The position numbers were made by a program, and so were the translations under genes. Below the pieces are notes generated by a model. The model made no database searches. It was not told the origin of the DNA and saw nothing but the letters and a program-made list of their open reading frames with translations. Positions 10,677-20,112 of a stretch of DNA of 64,000 bases are shown piece by piece (position 1 is the first letter of the stretch; each line of letters starts with the position of its first letter). Source of the stretch: Pilimelia columellifera (GTDB lineage: Bacteria; Actinomycetota; Actinomycetes; Mycobacteriales; Micromonosporaceae); NCBI RefSeq assembly GCF_039532605.1, contig NZ_BAAARY010000015.1, positions 37,888-101,887 on the forward strand, in the 5' to 3' direction.

Positions 10677-11408
10677 CTACCAGCGGTCGAGGCGGGCGTT
10701 GAGCACCGACAGCGCGGCCACTCCCGCGGTCGAGGTGCGCAACACCGAATCGCCCAGCCGTACGGCGCGCGCCCCGGCGGCCGCGAACGCGGCCAGCTCG
10801 TCGGCGGTGATGCCACCCTCGGGGCCGACGACCACCGTGATGACTCCGGCGGCCGGCAGGCCCACCGTGGTCAGGCGGTCCGTGGCCTCCTCGTGCAGGA
10901 CGAAGGAGGCGCCCTCTCGCAGCCGGTCCGCGACGATCGCCGTGGACTCGACCGGCGCCCCGGCAACCGAAGGCAGCCAGCTACGCCGCGCCTGCTTCAT
11001 CGCCTCCCGGGCGACGGCGGCCCACTTGCCGCGGGCCTTCGCGCCCCGCTCCCCGCGCCACTGGGTGACGCACCGGGCCGCCGCCCACGGCACGATCTCG
11101 TCCACGCCGACCTCGGTCATCGACTGGACCGCCAGCTCGCCCCGCTCCCCCTTCGGCAGGCCCTGGACGACGACCAGCCGCGGATCGGCCGCCGGCGTCA
11201 ACCACCGCTCGCCGACCGCCAGCTCAAGCTCGCCCCGCGCCACCGCGGCCACCCGGGCCCGGGCGATCCCGCCGCGCCCGTCGCCGAGCAGAAGGCCCTG
11301 CCCGACGCGCAGCCGCTGCACCGTCGCGGCGTGGTGGCCCTCAGGGCCGGTCAGGACAGCGCTGTCGCCGGTCGGCAGCGCGTCGACCAGGAACAGCGGG
11401 TCGCTCAC
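10677..11408 (-). CDS. rsmE: 16S rRNA (uracil-1498-N3)-methyltransferase RsmE
   Basis: 243 residues. SPOUT-family methyltransferase that makes m3U1498 in 16S rRNA. The C-terminal knot region VITVVVGPEGGITADEL and the RLGDSVLRTSTAG motif are characteristic. It starts with GTG at 11408, whose bases overlap the dnaJ TGA (GTGA). The dnaJ-rsmE pairing is common in actinobacteria. Confidence 0.93.
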   Translation of the reverse strand: MSDPLFLVDALPTGDSAVLTGPEGHHAATVQRLRVGQGLLLGDGRGGIARARVAAVARGELELAVGERWLTPAADPRLVVVQGLPKGERGELAVQSMTEVGVDEIVPWAAARCVTQWRGERGAKARGKWAAVAREAMKQARRSWLPSVAGAPVESTAIVADRLREGASFVLHEEATDRLTTVGLPAAGVITVVVGPEGGITADELAAFAAAGARAVRLGDSVLRTSTAGVAALSVLNARLDRW

Positions 11409-12550
11409 GCGTGCCCGTGGAACGCGTCCCGGACCCGGGAGAAGAAGCCGCCCTGCTTGCTCAGCTCGGCGACGTCCTCGCCGCGGACGGCCGCGAACTC
11501 CCGCAGCATCCGTTCCTGGTCGGCGTCGAGCTTGGTCGGCGTGCGCACGTCCAGATGGACGAACAGGTCGCCGCGGCCCTGCCCGCGCAGATGCGGCACG
11601 CCCTTGCCGCGCAGCCGCAACGTCGCGCCGGGCTGGGTGCCAGGGCGGACGTCGATCTGCTCCTCGCTGTCGAGCGTCTTGATGGTCAGCCTGGTCCCCA
11701 GCGCCGCCGAGGCCATCGGCAGGGTGACCCGGCAGTGCAGATCATCGCCCTTGCGGGAGTAGACATCGTGCGGGCGTTCGTGGATCTCGACGTAGAGGTC
11801 CCCGGCCGGGCCACCGCCCGGGCCGACCTCGCCCTGCTGGGCCAGCCTGATCCGCATGCCGTCCTCGACACCGGCCGGGATCTTGACGGTGAGCGAGCGC
11901 CGGGTCCGGACCCGGCCGTCGCCGGCGCAGGTGGCGCACGGCGAGGGGATGGTCGAGCCGAAACCCTGGCAGGCAGCGCACGGCCGGCTCGACACCATCT
12001 GGCCGAGGAAGGTCCGCTGGACGGTCTGCACCTCGCCCCGACCGGCGCAGGTGTCGCACGGCGTCGGGTGGGTGCCGGCCGCGGCGCCCGCGCCGGAGCA
12101 GGTGGCACACAGGATCGCGGTGTCGACGGTGATCGGCGCCTCGACGCCGAACGCGGTCTCGGACAGGTCCAGCTCAAGCCGCAGGATCGCGTCCGCGCCG
12201 GGACGGGTGCGGGGACGGGGGCCGCGTCCACCGCCGGCGCCGGCGCCCGCCGTGGCGAAGAAGGCGTCCATGATGTCCTGGAAACCGGCGAACGGCCCAC
12301 CCGGGCCGCCGCCGGGGCCGCCACCACCGCCCGGGCCCAGCGGGTCGCCGCCCATGTCGACGATCTGCCGCTTCTGGTCGTCGGAGAGCACCTCGTAGGC
12401 GGCGTTGATGTCCTTGAACTTCTCGTGCGCGTCAGGGTCCGGGTTGATGTCCGGGTGGTACTGCCGGGCCAGCTTCCGGTAGGCGCGCTTGATCTCGTCA
12501 TCCGTGGCGGTGCGGTTCACGCCGAGAATGCCGTAGTAGTCCTTGGCCAC
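11405..12550 (-). CDS. dnaJ: Chaperone DnaJ (hrcA-linked, DnaJ2 type)
   Basis: 381 residues. J domain with H32-P-D34, Gly/Phe-rich linker (about 76-110), four CxxCxGxG-type zinc repeats (CATCSGAG, CDTCAGRG, CAACQGFG, CATCAGDG), then the C-terminal substrate-binding domain. It stimulates DnaK ATPase. It starts with GTG at 12550, 54 bp after hrcA, in the CIRCE-controlled operon. Actinobacteria usually have a second dnaJ next to dnaK; this one is the hrcA-linked copy. Confidence 0.95.
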   Translation of the reverse strand: MAKDYYGILGVNRTATDDEIKRAYRKLARQYHPDINPDPDAHEKFKDINAAYEVLSDDQKRQIVDMGGDPLGPGGGGGPGGGPGGPFAGFQDIMDAFFATAGAGAGGGRGPRPRTRPGADAILRLELDLSETAFGVEAPITVDTAILCATCSGAGAAAGTHPTPCDTCAGRGEVQTVQRTFLGQMVSSRPCAACQGFGSTIPSPCATCAGDGRVRTRRSLTVKIPAGVEDGMRIRLAQQGEVGPGGGPAGDLYVEIHERPHDVYSRKGDDLHCRVTLPMASAALGTRLTIKTLDSEEQIDVRPGTQPGATLRLRGKGVPHLRGQGRGDLFVHLDVRTPTKLDADQERMLREFAAVRGEDVAELSKQGGFFSRVRDAFHGHA

Positions 12551-12604
12551 TGCCTCTATGTCCTCGCGTCGATCGGGTGCGGCGCCGGGGGTCGGCCCCG
12601 GCGG

Positions 12605-13627
12605 TCAGTTCTTCGCCAGCAGATCGCCCAGGTAGCGGGCCACGGCACGGACGGCCGCGATGGTGCCGGGATAGTCCATCCGGGTGGGACCGACGACGCC
12701 GAGCCCGCCCACCATGGTCGTACCGGGACCGTAACCGGTGCTGACCACCGAGGTGGTCCGAAGGTTGTCGATCTCGTTCTCGTCGCCGATCCGGACCCGG
12801 GTGATGGCCGGACCGACCTCGCCGATGAGTTTGAGCAGGACGACCTCCTCCTCCAACGCCTCCAGGATCGGGCGCAGCGAGCCCTGGAAGTCGAACAGCC
12901 CGGCCCTGGCCAGGTTGGCGGTGCCGGCCAGCGCCAGCCGTTCCTCGGTCCGTTCGACCAGGGTCTCCAGCAGCACGGTCGCCAGCGCCGACATCGTTGG
13001 ACGCTCGGCCGTCTCAACCGATTCGACCAGACCCTGGACCAGGGAAGGCGTCTCGCTGAGCTGAACCCCGCCGAGCCTCTCGTTGATCTTCTGTCGAAGG
13101 CTCAGCACCTGGTCGGCCGGCGCCGGGCCGGGCAGCTCCACCAGCCGCTGCTCGACCCGCCCGGTGTCAGTGATCATGACGACCATGAGCCGGGTCGTGG
13201 AGACCGGAACCAGCTCCAGATGACGCACCCGGGACCGGGACAGGCTCGGGTACTGCACGACGGCGACCTGCCTGGTCAGCTGGGCCAGCAGCCGCACCGT
13301 CCGGTGCACCACGTCATCGAGGTCAACCGCCCCGACCAGGAACCGCTCGATCGCCCGACGCTCGGCCGACGACATCGGCTTCACCGTCGAGAGGCGGTCC
13401 ACGAACATGCGGTAGCCCCGGTCGGTGGGCACCCGGCCGGCGCTGGTGTGCGGCTGCCGGATGAAACCCTCGTCCTCCAAGGCAGCCATGTCGTTACGGA
13501 CCGTGGCCGGCGAGACGTTGAGCTGGTGCCGCTCCACGAGCGCCTTGCTGCCGACCGGCTCCTGGGTCAGCACGTAGTCCTCGACGATGGCGCGGAGCAC
13601 GGCGAGCTTGCGATCGTCGGGACCCAC
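12605..13627 (-). CDS. hrcA: Heat-inducible transcription repressor HrcA
   Basis: 340 residues. Winged-helix N-terminus (VLRAIVEDYVLTQEPVGSKAL; VSPATVRNDMAALEDEGF) followed by the HrcA dimerisation and insertion domains. It represses heat-shock genes by binding CIRCE, and a CIRCE element lies 60 bp upstream, so the operon is autoregulated. Start is GTG at 13627 with an AGGGGG Shine-Dalgarno. A 15-bp tandem repeat sits in the leader. Confidence 0.95.
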   Translation of the reverse strand: MGPDDRKLAVLRAIVEDYVLTQEPVGSKALVERHQLNVSPATVRNDMAALEDEGFIRQPHTSAGRVPTDRGYRMFVDRLSTVKPMSSAERRAIERFLVGAVDLDDVVHRTVRLLAQLTRQVAVVQYPSLSRSRVRHLELVPVSTTRLMVVMITDTGRVEQRLVELPGPAPADQVLSLRQKINERLGGVQLSETPSLVQGLVESVETAERPTMSALATVLLETLVERTEERLALAGTANLARAGLFDFQGSLRPILEALEEEVVLLKLIGEVGPAITRVRIGDENEIDNLRTTSVVSTGYGPGTTMVGGLGVVGPTRMDYPGTIAAVRAVARYLGDLLAKN

Positions 13628-13635
13628 GACACCCC

Positions 13636-13665
13636 CTTGGCGTAACTGGCCTTGGCGTAACTGGC
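13636..13665. repeat. Exact 15-bp tandem duplication in the hrcA leader
   Basis: CTTGGCGTAACTGGC occurs twice head to tail (13636-13650 and 13651-13665), between CIRCE and the hrcA ribosome binding site. It is a recent-looking duplication and could alter leader length or strand-slippage behaviour. Confidence 0.9.
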
Positions 13666-13687
13666 GCTCGCCCCCGGCGAGAGAATG

Positions 13688-13714
13688 CTGGCACTCGGCA
13701 AAATCGAGTGCCAG
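13688..13714 (-). promoter_or_regulatory. CIRCE operator (HrcA binding site)
   Basis: CTGGCACTC (13688-13696), 9-nt spacer, GAGTGCCAG (13706-13714): a perfect inverted repeat matching CIRCE (TTAGCACTC-N9-GAGTGCTAA) with the actinobacterial CTGGCACTC half site. It lies directly upstream of hrcA-dnaJ and should mediate heat-shock derepression. Confidence 0.95.
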
Positions 13715-13810
13715 TCTACTCCGCTGCGGGAACGCCGCAGAACTGCCAGATCATGGCCAGCTGACGTGTTGCCTGGCTCACGATGGACGTCGGGCCGTAC
13801 GGTGTGCCTC

Positions 13811-14398
13811 ATGACCGAGTCACCGCAGCAGCCGGGCGATCAGCCGCCCGGGCACCACAACGACCCCACCGCGCCGCCGCCACCGCCGCCGGGGGCCTTC
13901 CCGCCGGCGCCGCCGCCGGGCGGCTACGGCCAGCCGCCGGCCGCGAGCCCGTACGGCGGGCCGCCGCAACCTGAGAACCCGTACGGCGCACCAACGCCGG
14001 GCGGTTACAGCCCGCCGCCGGCCGGCAACGTCTACGGGTCGCCCACCGGCGGCCCTGGCTACCCGACGCCCGGCGTACCGGTCGGCTATGCCAACAGCGA
14101 CGAGAAGACCTGGGCGCTCATCGCCCACTTCGGGGCGCTGCTGGTCGGGTTCGTCGCGCCACTGGTCGCGATGCTGGCCAAGGGCAACGAGTCGCCGACG
14201 GTGCGCGCGCACGCGATCGAGTCGCTCAACTTCCAGATCACCTGGACGCTCATCGCCATCGTTGGCGGCGGTGTGACCTGCGGCTTCGGGTTGATCATCA
14301 TTGTGCCGGTCATGATCATCATGCCGGTCATCGCGGGCATCAAGGCCAACGACGGGCAGCTCTACCGCTACCCGCTGACGTTCCGCATGATCAAGTAA
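13811..14398 (+). CDS. DUF4870 membrane protein with Pro/Gly-rich N-terminus
   Basis: 195 residues from ATG at 13811. The first ~95 residues are a low-complexity Pro/Gly/Tyr tail (GGYGQPP, PYGAPTPGG). The rest is a DUF4870 (Tic20-like) domain: EKTWALIAHFGALLVGFVAPL, NESPTVRAHAIESLNFQITW, and a last hydrophobic run, giving about three membrane spans. Function unknown; such proteins are widespread in actinobacteria. It is divergent from hrcA and ends before a strong terminator. Confidence 0.85.
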   Translation: MTESPQQPGDQPPGHHNDPTAPPPPPPGAFPPAPPPGGYGQPPAASPYGGPPQPENPYGAPTPGGYSPPPAGNVYGSPTGGPGYPTPGVPVGYANSDEKTWALIAHFGALLVGFVAPLVAMLAKGNESPTVRAHAIESLNFQITWTLIAIVGGGVTCGFGLIIIVPVMIIMPVIAGIKANDGQLYRYPLTFRMIK

Positions 14399-14409
14399 CC
14401 GACGTAGCC

Positions 14410-14460
14410 AACGCCCTGGCCCCGCGATCGGTCACCATCGGATCGCGGGACCAGGGCGTT
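14410..14460. terminator. Bidirectional terminator between DUF4870 gene and hemW
   Basis: Arms 14410-14429 and 14441-14460 form a 20-bp stem with a single G-T type mismatch and an 11-nt loop. It lies between convergent genes (stops at 14398 and 14481). Confidence 0.88.
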
Positions 14461-14480
14461 CGTCGTCGACCGGGCACAGG

Positions 14481-15701
14481 TCACGACAACAGGTCGCGGA
14501 CGACGCCATCGGCGAGCAGCCGCCCACGCAGCGTCAACGCCGCCCGGCCGGCGGCGTAGGCGTCGGCGGCGAGCAGGCCGTCGGCGAGCGCCCGGGCCGC
14601 CGCCTCGTGGGCGGCCGGCGGAAGCGCCGCCAACGGCAGCCCCTCGGCCAGCCGCAACCGCAGCATGACGTCCTCGGTGAGCTGGTCCTCGGCCGTCAAC
14701 AGCTCCCGGCCCTGCCCCGGCGAACGGCCCGCCGCCAACCGGGCGGCGTAGCTGGCCGGGTGCTTGACATTCCACCAGCGCACCCCGCCGACGTGGCTGT
14801 GCGCCCCTGGCCCCAGCCCCCACCAGTTCGCGCCGGTCCAGTACAAAAGGTTGTGCCGACAGCGTGCGGCCTCCGAGGTGGCCCAGTTCGACACCTCATA
14901 CCAGTCGAAACCGGCCGCGCCCAACGCCGCCTCGGCGGCCAGGTAACGGTCGGCCGCCATGTCGTCGGACGGGTACGCCAGCTCGCCGCGACGCATCCGG
15001 GCCGCCATCCGGGTGCCGTCCTCGACGATGAGCGAGTAGGCGCTGACATGGTCGACGCCAGCGTCGACGACCGACGCCAACGAGGCCGCGAAGTCGTCCG
15101 CGGACTCCCCCGGCGTGCCGTAGATGAGGTCGAGGTTGACGTGCGCGAAGCCGGCGTCACGGGCCTCGGCGGCGGCGACCGGCGCACGTCCGGCGGTGTG
15201 CTGGCGCTCCAGCACCCGCAGCACCCCCGCTGACGCCGACTGCATGCCGAGTGAGATCCGGTTGAAGCCATGCCCGACCAGGCTGCGGAGCGACGCCGGC
15301 GTGACCGACTCCGGGTTGGCCTCGGTGGTGACCTCCGCGCCCGGCGCCAGTCCCCAGGTCCGGTCGATGGCCTCCAGGATCCGGCCCAGGTCGTCCGGGG
15401 GCAGCAGCGTGGGGGTGCCACCGCCGAAGAACACCGCCGCCACCGGCGGCGGGCGCTCGGCGAGGACCCGGCCGGCGAGCGCCAGCTCCGCCAGGACTGT
15501 GTCCGCGTACGTCTCCCGGGACATCCCGCCGCCCAGCTCGGCGGCCGTGTAGGTGTTGAAGTCGCAGTACCCGCAGCGGCTGGCGCAGAACGGGACGTGG
15601 ACGTAGACCCCGAACCCGCGCCCGCTCAGGGCGCTCAGCGCGTCAACCGGCAACGCGCCGTCATCGGGGACGGGCTCGCCGTCCGGAAGCGCACCAGGCA
15701 T
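14481..15701 (-). CDS. hemW: Radical SAM heme chaperone HemW
   Basis: 406 residues from ATG at 15701; the frame stays open upstream but overlaps the divergent crotonase gene. The radical-SAM cluster motif is C39-x3-C43-x2-C46 (CASRCGYC), preceded by GVYVHVPF. FGGGTPTLLP and the TEANPES segment are typical. These proteins were long called oxygen-independent coproporphyrinogen oxidases; HemW members bind heme and deliver it to respiratory proteins. Confidence 0.92.
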   Translation of the reverse strand: MPGALPDGEPVPDDGALPVDALSALSGRGFGVYVHVPFCASRCGYCDFNTYTAAELGGGMSRETYADTVLAELALAGRVLAERPPPVAAVFFGGGTPTLLPPDDLGRILEAIDRTWGLAPGAEVTTEANPESVTPASLRSLVGHGFNRISLGMQSASAGVLRVLERQHTAGRAPVAAAEARDAGFAHVNLDLIYGTPGESADDFAASLASVVDAGVDHVSAYSLIVEDGTRMAARMRRGELAYPSDDMAADRYLAAEAALGAAGFDWYEVSNWATSEAARCRHNLLYWTGANWWGLGPGAHSHVGGVRWWNVKHPASYAARLAAGRSPGQGRELLTAEDQLTEDVMLRLRLAEGLPLAALPPAAHEAAARALADGLLAADAYAAGRAALTLRGRLLADGVVRDLLS

Positions 15702-15746
15702 CCGCCCATTATCCGCGCCGGCGCCTCGGGTCGTTAAGGTGCCTCC

Positions 15747-16550
15747 ATGAGCGACGCCCCCCTGGTCCACGCGCAGACCGCGCGAGGCATCACCACCTTG
15801 ACCCTGGACAGCCCCAAAAACCGCAACGCCCTCTCCCGGGCGCTGATGAACGAGCTGCTCACGGCCCTCGCCGGCGCCGCCGACGACGCCACCGTGCGGG
15901 CCGTGGTGCTCGCCCACACCGGGCCGGTCTTCTGCTCAGGCGCCGATCTCAAGGAGACCGCCGCCGCGTTCGCCGGGGAGGCGGAGCTGCCGGCCGCGAT
16001 GCTGGGTGAGCTGCTCGCCGCGGTCTGGGACTTCCCCAAGCCCACCGTGGCGCGGGTCGGCGGGGCCGCCCGGGCCGGTGGCCTGGGGCTCATCGCGGCC
16101 GTCGACATCGCGGTGTGTGACCAGGACGCCACCTTCGCCTTCAGCGAGGTGCGGATCGGCGTGGTGCCGGCGATCATCTCCGCCCCGGTGCTGCGTCGGC
16201 TGACCCCGCGGGCGGCCAGCGAGCTGTTCCTCACCGGCGAGGTGTTCGACGGCCGGCGGGCGGTCGAGATCGGCCTGGTCACGGCGGCCAGGCCGGCGGC
16301 GGAGCTGGACGGGGCCGTGGCCGGCTACTGCGAGGCGCTCGCCCGTGGCGGGCCGGTAGCCCTCGGCGAGACCAAGCGGCTGCTGCGCAGGCCGGCCGGA
16401 GCCTCGGTGCGGGAGGAGTTGACGGAGCTGTCGGCGCTGTCCGTCGGCTACTTCGGCTCAGACGAGGGCCGCGAGGGCGTCACGGCGTTCAAGGAGAAGC
16501 GGCCGGCCGCGTGGATTCCGCCGCTCTCACCGGTTGAACCGCGCGCGTAG
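15747..16550 (+). CDS. Enoyl-CoA hydratase/isomerase family protein
   Basis: 267 residues, crotonase fold. The oxyanion-hole segments CSGADLKE and GAARAGGLGL are visible, and the FSEVRIGVVPA stretch holds the Glu used by hydratases. The second catalytic Glu of classical hydratases is not clear (the second oxyanion loop has Ala-Arg-Ala), so the exact reaction is undetermined. It is divergent from hemW with about 45 bp between starts. Confidence 0.88.
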   Translation: MSDAPLVHAQTARGITTLTLDSPKNRNALSRALMNELLTALAGAADDATVRAVVLAHTGPVFCSGADLKETAAAFAGEAELPAAMLGELLAAVWDFPKPTVARVGGAARAGGLGLIAAVDIAVCDQDATFAFSEVRIGVVPAIISAPVLRRLTPRAASELFLTGEVFDGRRAVEIGLVTAARPAAELDGAVAGYCEALARGGPVALGETKRLLRRPAGASVREELTELSALSVGYFGSDEGREGVTAFKEKRPAAWIPPLSPVEPRA

Positions 16551-16621
16551 ACTTTGACCACCGCGACTCCTGCAGATCTGAGCGGGCAGGACGCGGTAGG
16601 CGACGAAGCTGGGGGGCAACG

Positions 16622-17509
16622 GTGCAGGGGGGCAGCAGGCCCGCGGGCGCGAGGTCCGCCCGCCGGACGCGGCAGGCGGTGGCCACGGCCACCGTCCTCG
16701 GTCTCGTGGTCGCTGGCGCCGGCGTCGTCGTGGTCAGTGACCTCGTCTCCGGCCTCAGGATCGCCGCTGACGGCCGCCACTGCGTGGTGCGCGCCAGCGG
16801 CGAGGTCGTCCTCGACTCGCACCAGATGGCGAACGCCGCCACCATCGCCGCGATCGGCCTGCGACGGGCCATGCCCGAACGCGCGGTGGTCGTCGCCCTG
16901 GCGACCGCGTTCCAGGAATCGAAACTCAAGAACCTCGAAGGCGGCGATCGCGACTCGATCGGTCTCTTCCAACAGCGCCCGAGCATGGGCTGGGGCTCGC
17001 CCCAGCAGATCCGCAACCCGAGGTATGCCGCCCGCCGGTTCTACCAGTCACTGGCCAAGGTGGACGGTTGGCAGCGGATGCGGGTCACGGACGCCGCCCA
17101 GAAGGTGCAGCGGTCGGCGTACCCGGAGGCGTACCAGAAGTGGGCGGACGAGGCCGAGGTGCTCACCCGGGCGCTGACCGGCCGGGCCACCGGCGCGGTC
17201 GCCTGCTCGGTGCCGACACCGGCCACACCAGCCGACGGCGCCACCGACCAACTCACCCAGGGCCTGCTGTTGGACTGGGGCCAGTTGGACACGGTGCCGC
17301 TGAACGCCGACGCCTTCAGCGTTCCCGTCGATGACGATCTCGTAGGGTGGCGGTATGCGCACTGGCTGGTGTCCCACGCCGCAGGGCAGAACGTGAGCCG
17401 GGTGGCCTTCGCTGGCCAGGTGTGGACGGCCAGGGAAGGCCGGTGGCTACGCGGCGAGGTCGTCGATGGGCCAGCCGCGGTGGTCGCCGAGGTGTTTCCG
17501 TCGCAGTGA
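16622..17509 (+). CDS. Membrane-anchored lysozyme-like protein
   Basis: 295 residues from GTG at 16622 with a GGGGGG ribosome binding site. An N-terminal membrane anchor (about 18-40) is followed by a lysozyme-like region: ALATAFQESKLKNLEGGDRDSIGLFQQRP has the Glu and GLFQ signature of transglycosylase-fold proteins, and QIRNPRYAARRFY continues the fold. The C-terminal part (about 200-295) is unassigned. Such proteins are common in actinobacteria, often uncharacterised. It probably acts on or binds peptidoglycan outside the membrane. Confidence 0.78.
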   Translation: MQGGSRPAGARSARRTRQAVATATVLGLVVAGAGVVVVSDLVSGLRIAADGRHCVVRASGEVVLDSHQMANAATIAAIGLRRAMPERAVVVALATAFQESKLKNLEGGDRDSIGLFQQRPSMGWGSPQQIRNPRYAARRFYQSLAKVDGWQRMRVTDAAQKVQRSAYPEAYQKWADEAEVLTRALTGRATGAVACSVPTPATPADGATDQLTQGLLLDWGQLDTVPLNADAFSVPVDDDLVGWRYAHWLVSHAAGQNVSRVAFAGQVWTAREGRWLRGEVVDGPAAVVAEVFPSQ

Positions 17510-17578
17510 CGTGGGCGCCCGCTCGTCGGCCAGCGGTGACCACCCGGAACCAGTCGCATCGACTGGTCGACAGAATGC

Positions 17579-17612
17579 TCGGTGGCGGCCCGCTAAAGCG
17601 GGCCGCCACCGA
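17579..17612. terminator. Strong bidirectional terminator hairpin
   Basis: A 16-bp perfect GC-rich inverted repeat (17579-17594 with 17597-17612) whose centre forms a CTAAAG loop. It lies between the rightward lysozyme-like gene (stop 17509) and the leftward GlsB-like gene (stop 17680). Confidence 0.9.
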
Positions 17613-17631
17613 AGCTGAAGTCCCCCGTGGT

Positions 17632-17666
17632 GTCTTGCGGTCGAGCTTCGCGTCTTGCGGTCGAGC
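17632..17666. repeat. Direct repeat of 15 bp with 20-bp period
   Basis: GTCTTGCGGTCGAGC occurs at 17632-17646 and again at 17652-17666, in the 3' untranslated part of the leftward GlsB-like gene. It resembles the short duplications in the hrcA and rpsT leaders. Confidence 0.85.
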
Positions 17667-17679
17667 CTGGGCGTGACGA

Positions 17680-17964
17680 TCAGATTCGCGAGCTGGTCGC
17701 CGACCGGCGGCCCATGATTCCCACCGTCGCCGCCACACCGGCCGCGGCGAGCGCGATCTGCAACGCCAGCTCGGTCCAGTCGATGCCGGCGGTGTCCGCC
17801 ATGCCCACGGCGCGGGCGATGACGGTGCCCAGCAGCGCCGCGGCAACACCGATGGCCATAGTCAGCCAGACCGGAATACTCTGCCGGCCGGGGAGGACCA
17901 GACGGCCGAGCGCGCCGATGATCAGGCCGACGACCAGCGCCGAGATGATTCCACCGATAGTCAT
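17680..17964 (-). CDS. GlsB/YeaQ/YmgE family membrane protein
   Basis: 94 residues from ATG at 17964, preceded by AGGAG with 7-nt spacing; the frame is open further upstream but without support. Three hydrophobic segments with Gly-rich motifs (GGIISALVVGLIIGALGRLVLPG) fit the transglycosylase-associated (GlsB/YeaQ) family of small stress-linked membrane proteins. Molecular function is not known. Confidence 0.85.
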   Translation of the reverse strand: MTIGGIISALVVGLIIGALGRLVLPGRQSIPVWLTMAIGVAAALLGTVIARAVGMADTAGIDWTELALQIALAAAGVAATVGIMGRRSATSSRI

Positions 17965-18073
17965 GGGGACACTCCTATTCATCGCCAGGTGAACCACAGC
18001 GACTCCCGAATTCCCACGGCACCACCGGGCCAAACCTGATACCGACGGCGCTGCCTGCCGAACCCGGACGGCG

Positions 18074-19948
18074 TTACTTCTTCTTGCCCGGGTCCGGCGA
18101 GTCGGATGTCGACAGAGCCGCGATGAACGCCTCCTGCGGGACTTCGACCCGGCCGACCATCTTCATCCGCTTCTTACCTTCCTTCTGCTTCTCCAGCAGC
18201 TTGCGCTTGCGGCTGATGTCACCGCCGTAGCACTTGGCCAGGACGTCCTTGCGAATGGCCCGAATCGTCTCCCGGGCGATGACCCGGTTCCCGATGGCCG
18301 CCTGGATCGGCACCTCGAACTGCTGACGCGGGATGAGCTTCTGCAGCTTGGAGGCGATCGACGTGCCGTAGGCGTACGCCTTGTCCTTGTGCACGATCGC
18401 GCTGAAGGCGTCCACGGCGTCGCCGTGCAGGAGGATGTCGACTTTGACAAGCTCTGCCGACTGCTCGCCGGAGGGCTCGTAGTCCAGGCTGGCGTAGCCC
18501 TTGGTCTTGCTCTTGAGCTGGTCGAAGAAGTCAAAAATGATCTCGGCGAGCGGCAGCGTGTAGCGCAGTTCCACCCGATCGGCCGACAGGTAGTCCATCC
18601 CCTGCAGGCTCCCCCGCCGGGACTGACACAGCTCCATCACGGCGCCTACATAGTCGTTGGGCGTCAACACCGTGGCCCGCACCACCGGCTCGTGGACCTC
18701 GGTGATCCGGCCGTCGGGGTACTCGCTGGGGTTGGTGACGGTCACCTCGTCGCCGCCCTCGGTGATCACCCGGTAGACGACGTTCGGCGCGGTCGAGATG
18801 AGGTCGAGCCCGAACTCACGCTCCAGCCGCTCCCCGATGATCTCCAGGTGGAGCAGGCCCAGGAAGCCACAGCGGAACCCGAAGCCGAGCGCCGCCGAGG
18901 TCTCCGGCTCGTAGGCGAGGGCGGCGTCGTTGAGCTTGAGGCGGTCGAGGGCGTCGCGCAGCGCCGGGTAGTCGGAGCCGTCGATCGGGTACAGGCCGGA
19001 GTAGACCATCGGCCGGGGGTCCTTGTAACCGCCCAGTGCCTGCGTCGCCGGCTTGTGCTGACTGGTGATGGTGTCACCGACCCGGGACTGACGGACATCC
19101 TTCACACCGGTGATGAGGTAGCCGACCTCGCCGACCGACAACGCGTCGGACTTGACCATCTCCGGCGAGATGACCCCGATCTCCAGCAGCTCGTGCACCG
19201 CTCCGGTGGACATCATCTTGATCCGGTCGCGGGCGCTGATCTTGCCGTCGATGACCCGGACATAGGTGACGACGCCTCGGTAGATGTCATAGACCGAGTC
19301 GAAGATCATGGCGCGGGGCGAGGCGTCGGCGTCCCCGCCGGAGGGCGCCGGCAGCTGACGGACGATCTCGTCGAGCAGGTGGGCCACGCCCATGCCGGTC
19401 TTGCCGGAGACCCGCAGACAGTCCTCCGGCTCACATCCGATGAGGTGCGCCAGCTCCTCGGCGTACTTCTCCGGCTGCGCCGCCGGCAGGTCGATCTTGT
19501 TGAGGACAGGAATGATCCTGAGATCGTTCTCCATGGCCAGGTACAGGTTCGCCAACGTCTGCGCCTCGATGCCCTGGGCCGCGTCCACCAACAGCACCGC
19601 GCCCTCACATGCGGCCAACGACCGGGAAACCTCGTAGGTGAAGTCGACGTGGCCCGGCGTATCGATCATGTTGAGCACGGCCTGCTCACCGACGCGCCCG
19701 CCGTCACGGATCGTCCACGGCATCCGTACCGCCTGGCTTTTGATCGTGATGCCGCGCTCGCGTTCGATGTCCATCCGGTCCAGGTACTGCGCCCGCATCT
19801 GGCGCGGATCGACCACCTCCGTCAGCTGGAGCATCCGGTCAGCCAGCGTCGACTTGCCGTGGTCGATGTGCGCGATGATGCAGAAGTTACGGATACGCGC
19901 GGGGTCGGTCGCGCCAGGGCGGCTCAGGCCGGGCTGCGTCGGAGGCAC
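18074..19948 (-). CDS. lepA: Elongation factor 4 (LepA)
   Basis: 624 residues. Translational GTPase that acts on stalled or initiating ribosomes. G1 AHIDHGKST (about 26-34), DTPGH and NKIDLP are present, then domains II, III, V and the LepA-specific C-terminal domain with SRKRKLLEKQKEGKKRMK. Start is GTG at 19948 with AAGGACG upstream. It is divergent from rpsT, an arrangement conserved in actinobacteria. Confidence 0.97.
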   Translation of the reverse strand: MPPTQPGLSRPGATDPARIRNFCIIAHIDHGKSTLADRMLQLTEVVDPRQMRAQYLDRMDIERERGITIKSQAVRMPWTIRDGGRVGEQAVLNMIDTPGHVDFTYEVSRSLAACEGAVLLVDAAQGIEAQTLANLYLAMENDLRIIPVLNKIDLPAAQPEKYAEELAHLIGCEPEDCLRVSGKTGMGVAHLLDEIVRQLPAPSGGDADASPRAMIFDSVYDIYRGVVTYVRVIDGKISARDRIKMMSTGAVHELLEIGVISPEMVKSDALSVGEVGYLITGVKDVRQSRVGDTITSQHKPATQALGGYKDPRPMVYSGLYPIDGSDYPALRDALDRLKLNDAALAYEPETSAALGFGFRCGFLGLLHLEIIGERLEREFGLDLISTAPNVVYRVITEGGDEVTVTNPSEYPDGRITEVHEPVVRATVLTPNDYVGAVMELCQSRRGSLQGMDYLSADRVELRYTLPLAEIIFDFFDQLKSKTKGYASLDYEPSGEQSAELVKVDILLHGDAVDAFSAIVHKDKAYAYGTSIASKLQKLIPRQQFEVPIQAAIGNRVIARETIRAIRKDVLAKCYGGDISRKRKLLEKQKEGKKRMKMVGRVEVPQEAFIAALSTSDSPDPGKKK

Positions 19949-20112
19949 GGTCGTCCTTACGTCCGGGTGATCGCTGCGGCGGGGCGTCGCCGCGGGGTGA
20001 TCGCTTGCGCTGGAAGATCGCTCGGGTGAGCCTCCCTATGATTCCACGTCACCGGAAACCGGTTCGGCGCACCGGCCGCCCAGGCCACCGACGGGGAGTC
20101 CCGCCCTTCGCT

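Noticed and set aside
10226..10816. Extension of the serine hydrolase frame to 10816
   Set aside because: It covers the HIT gene, and the GTG at 10225 overlapping the HIT stop is the natural start.
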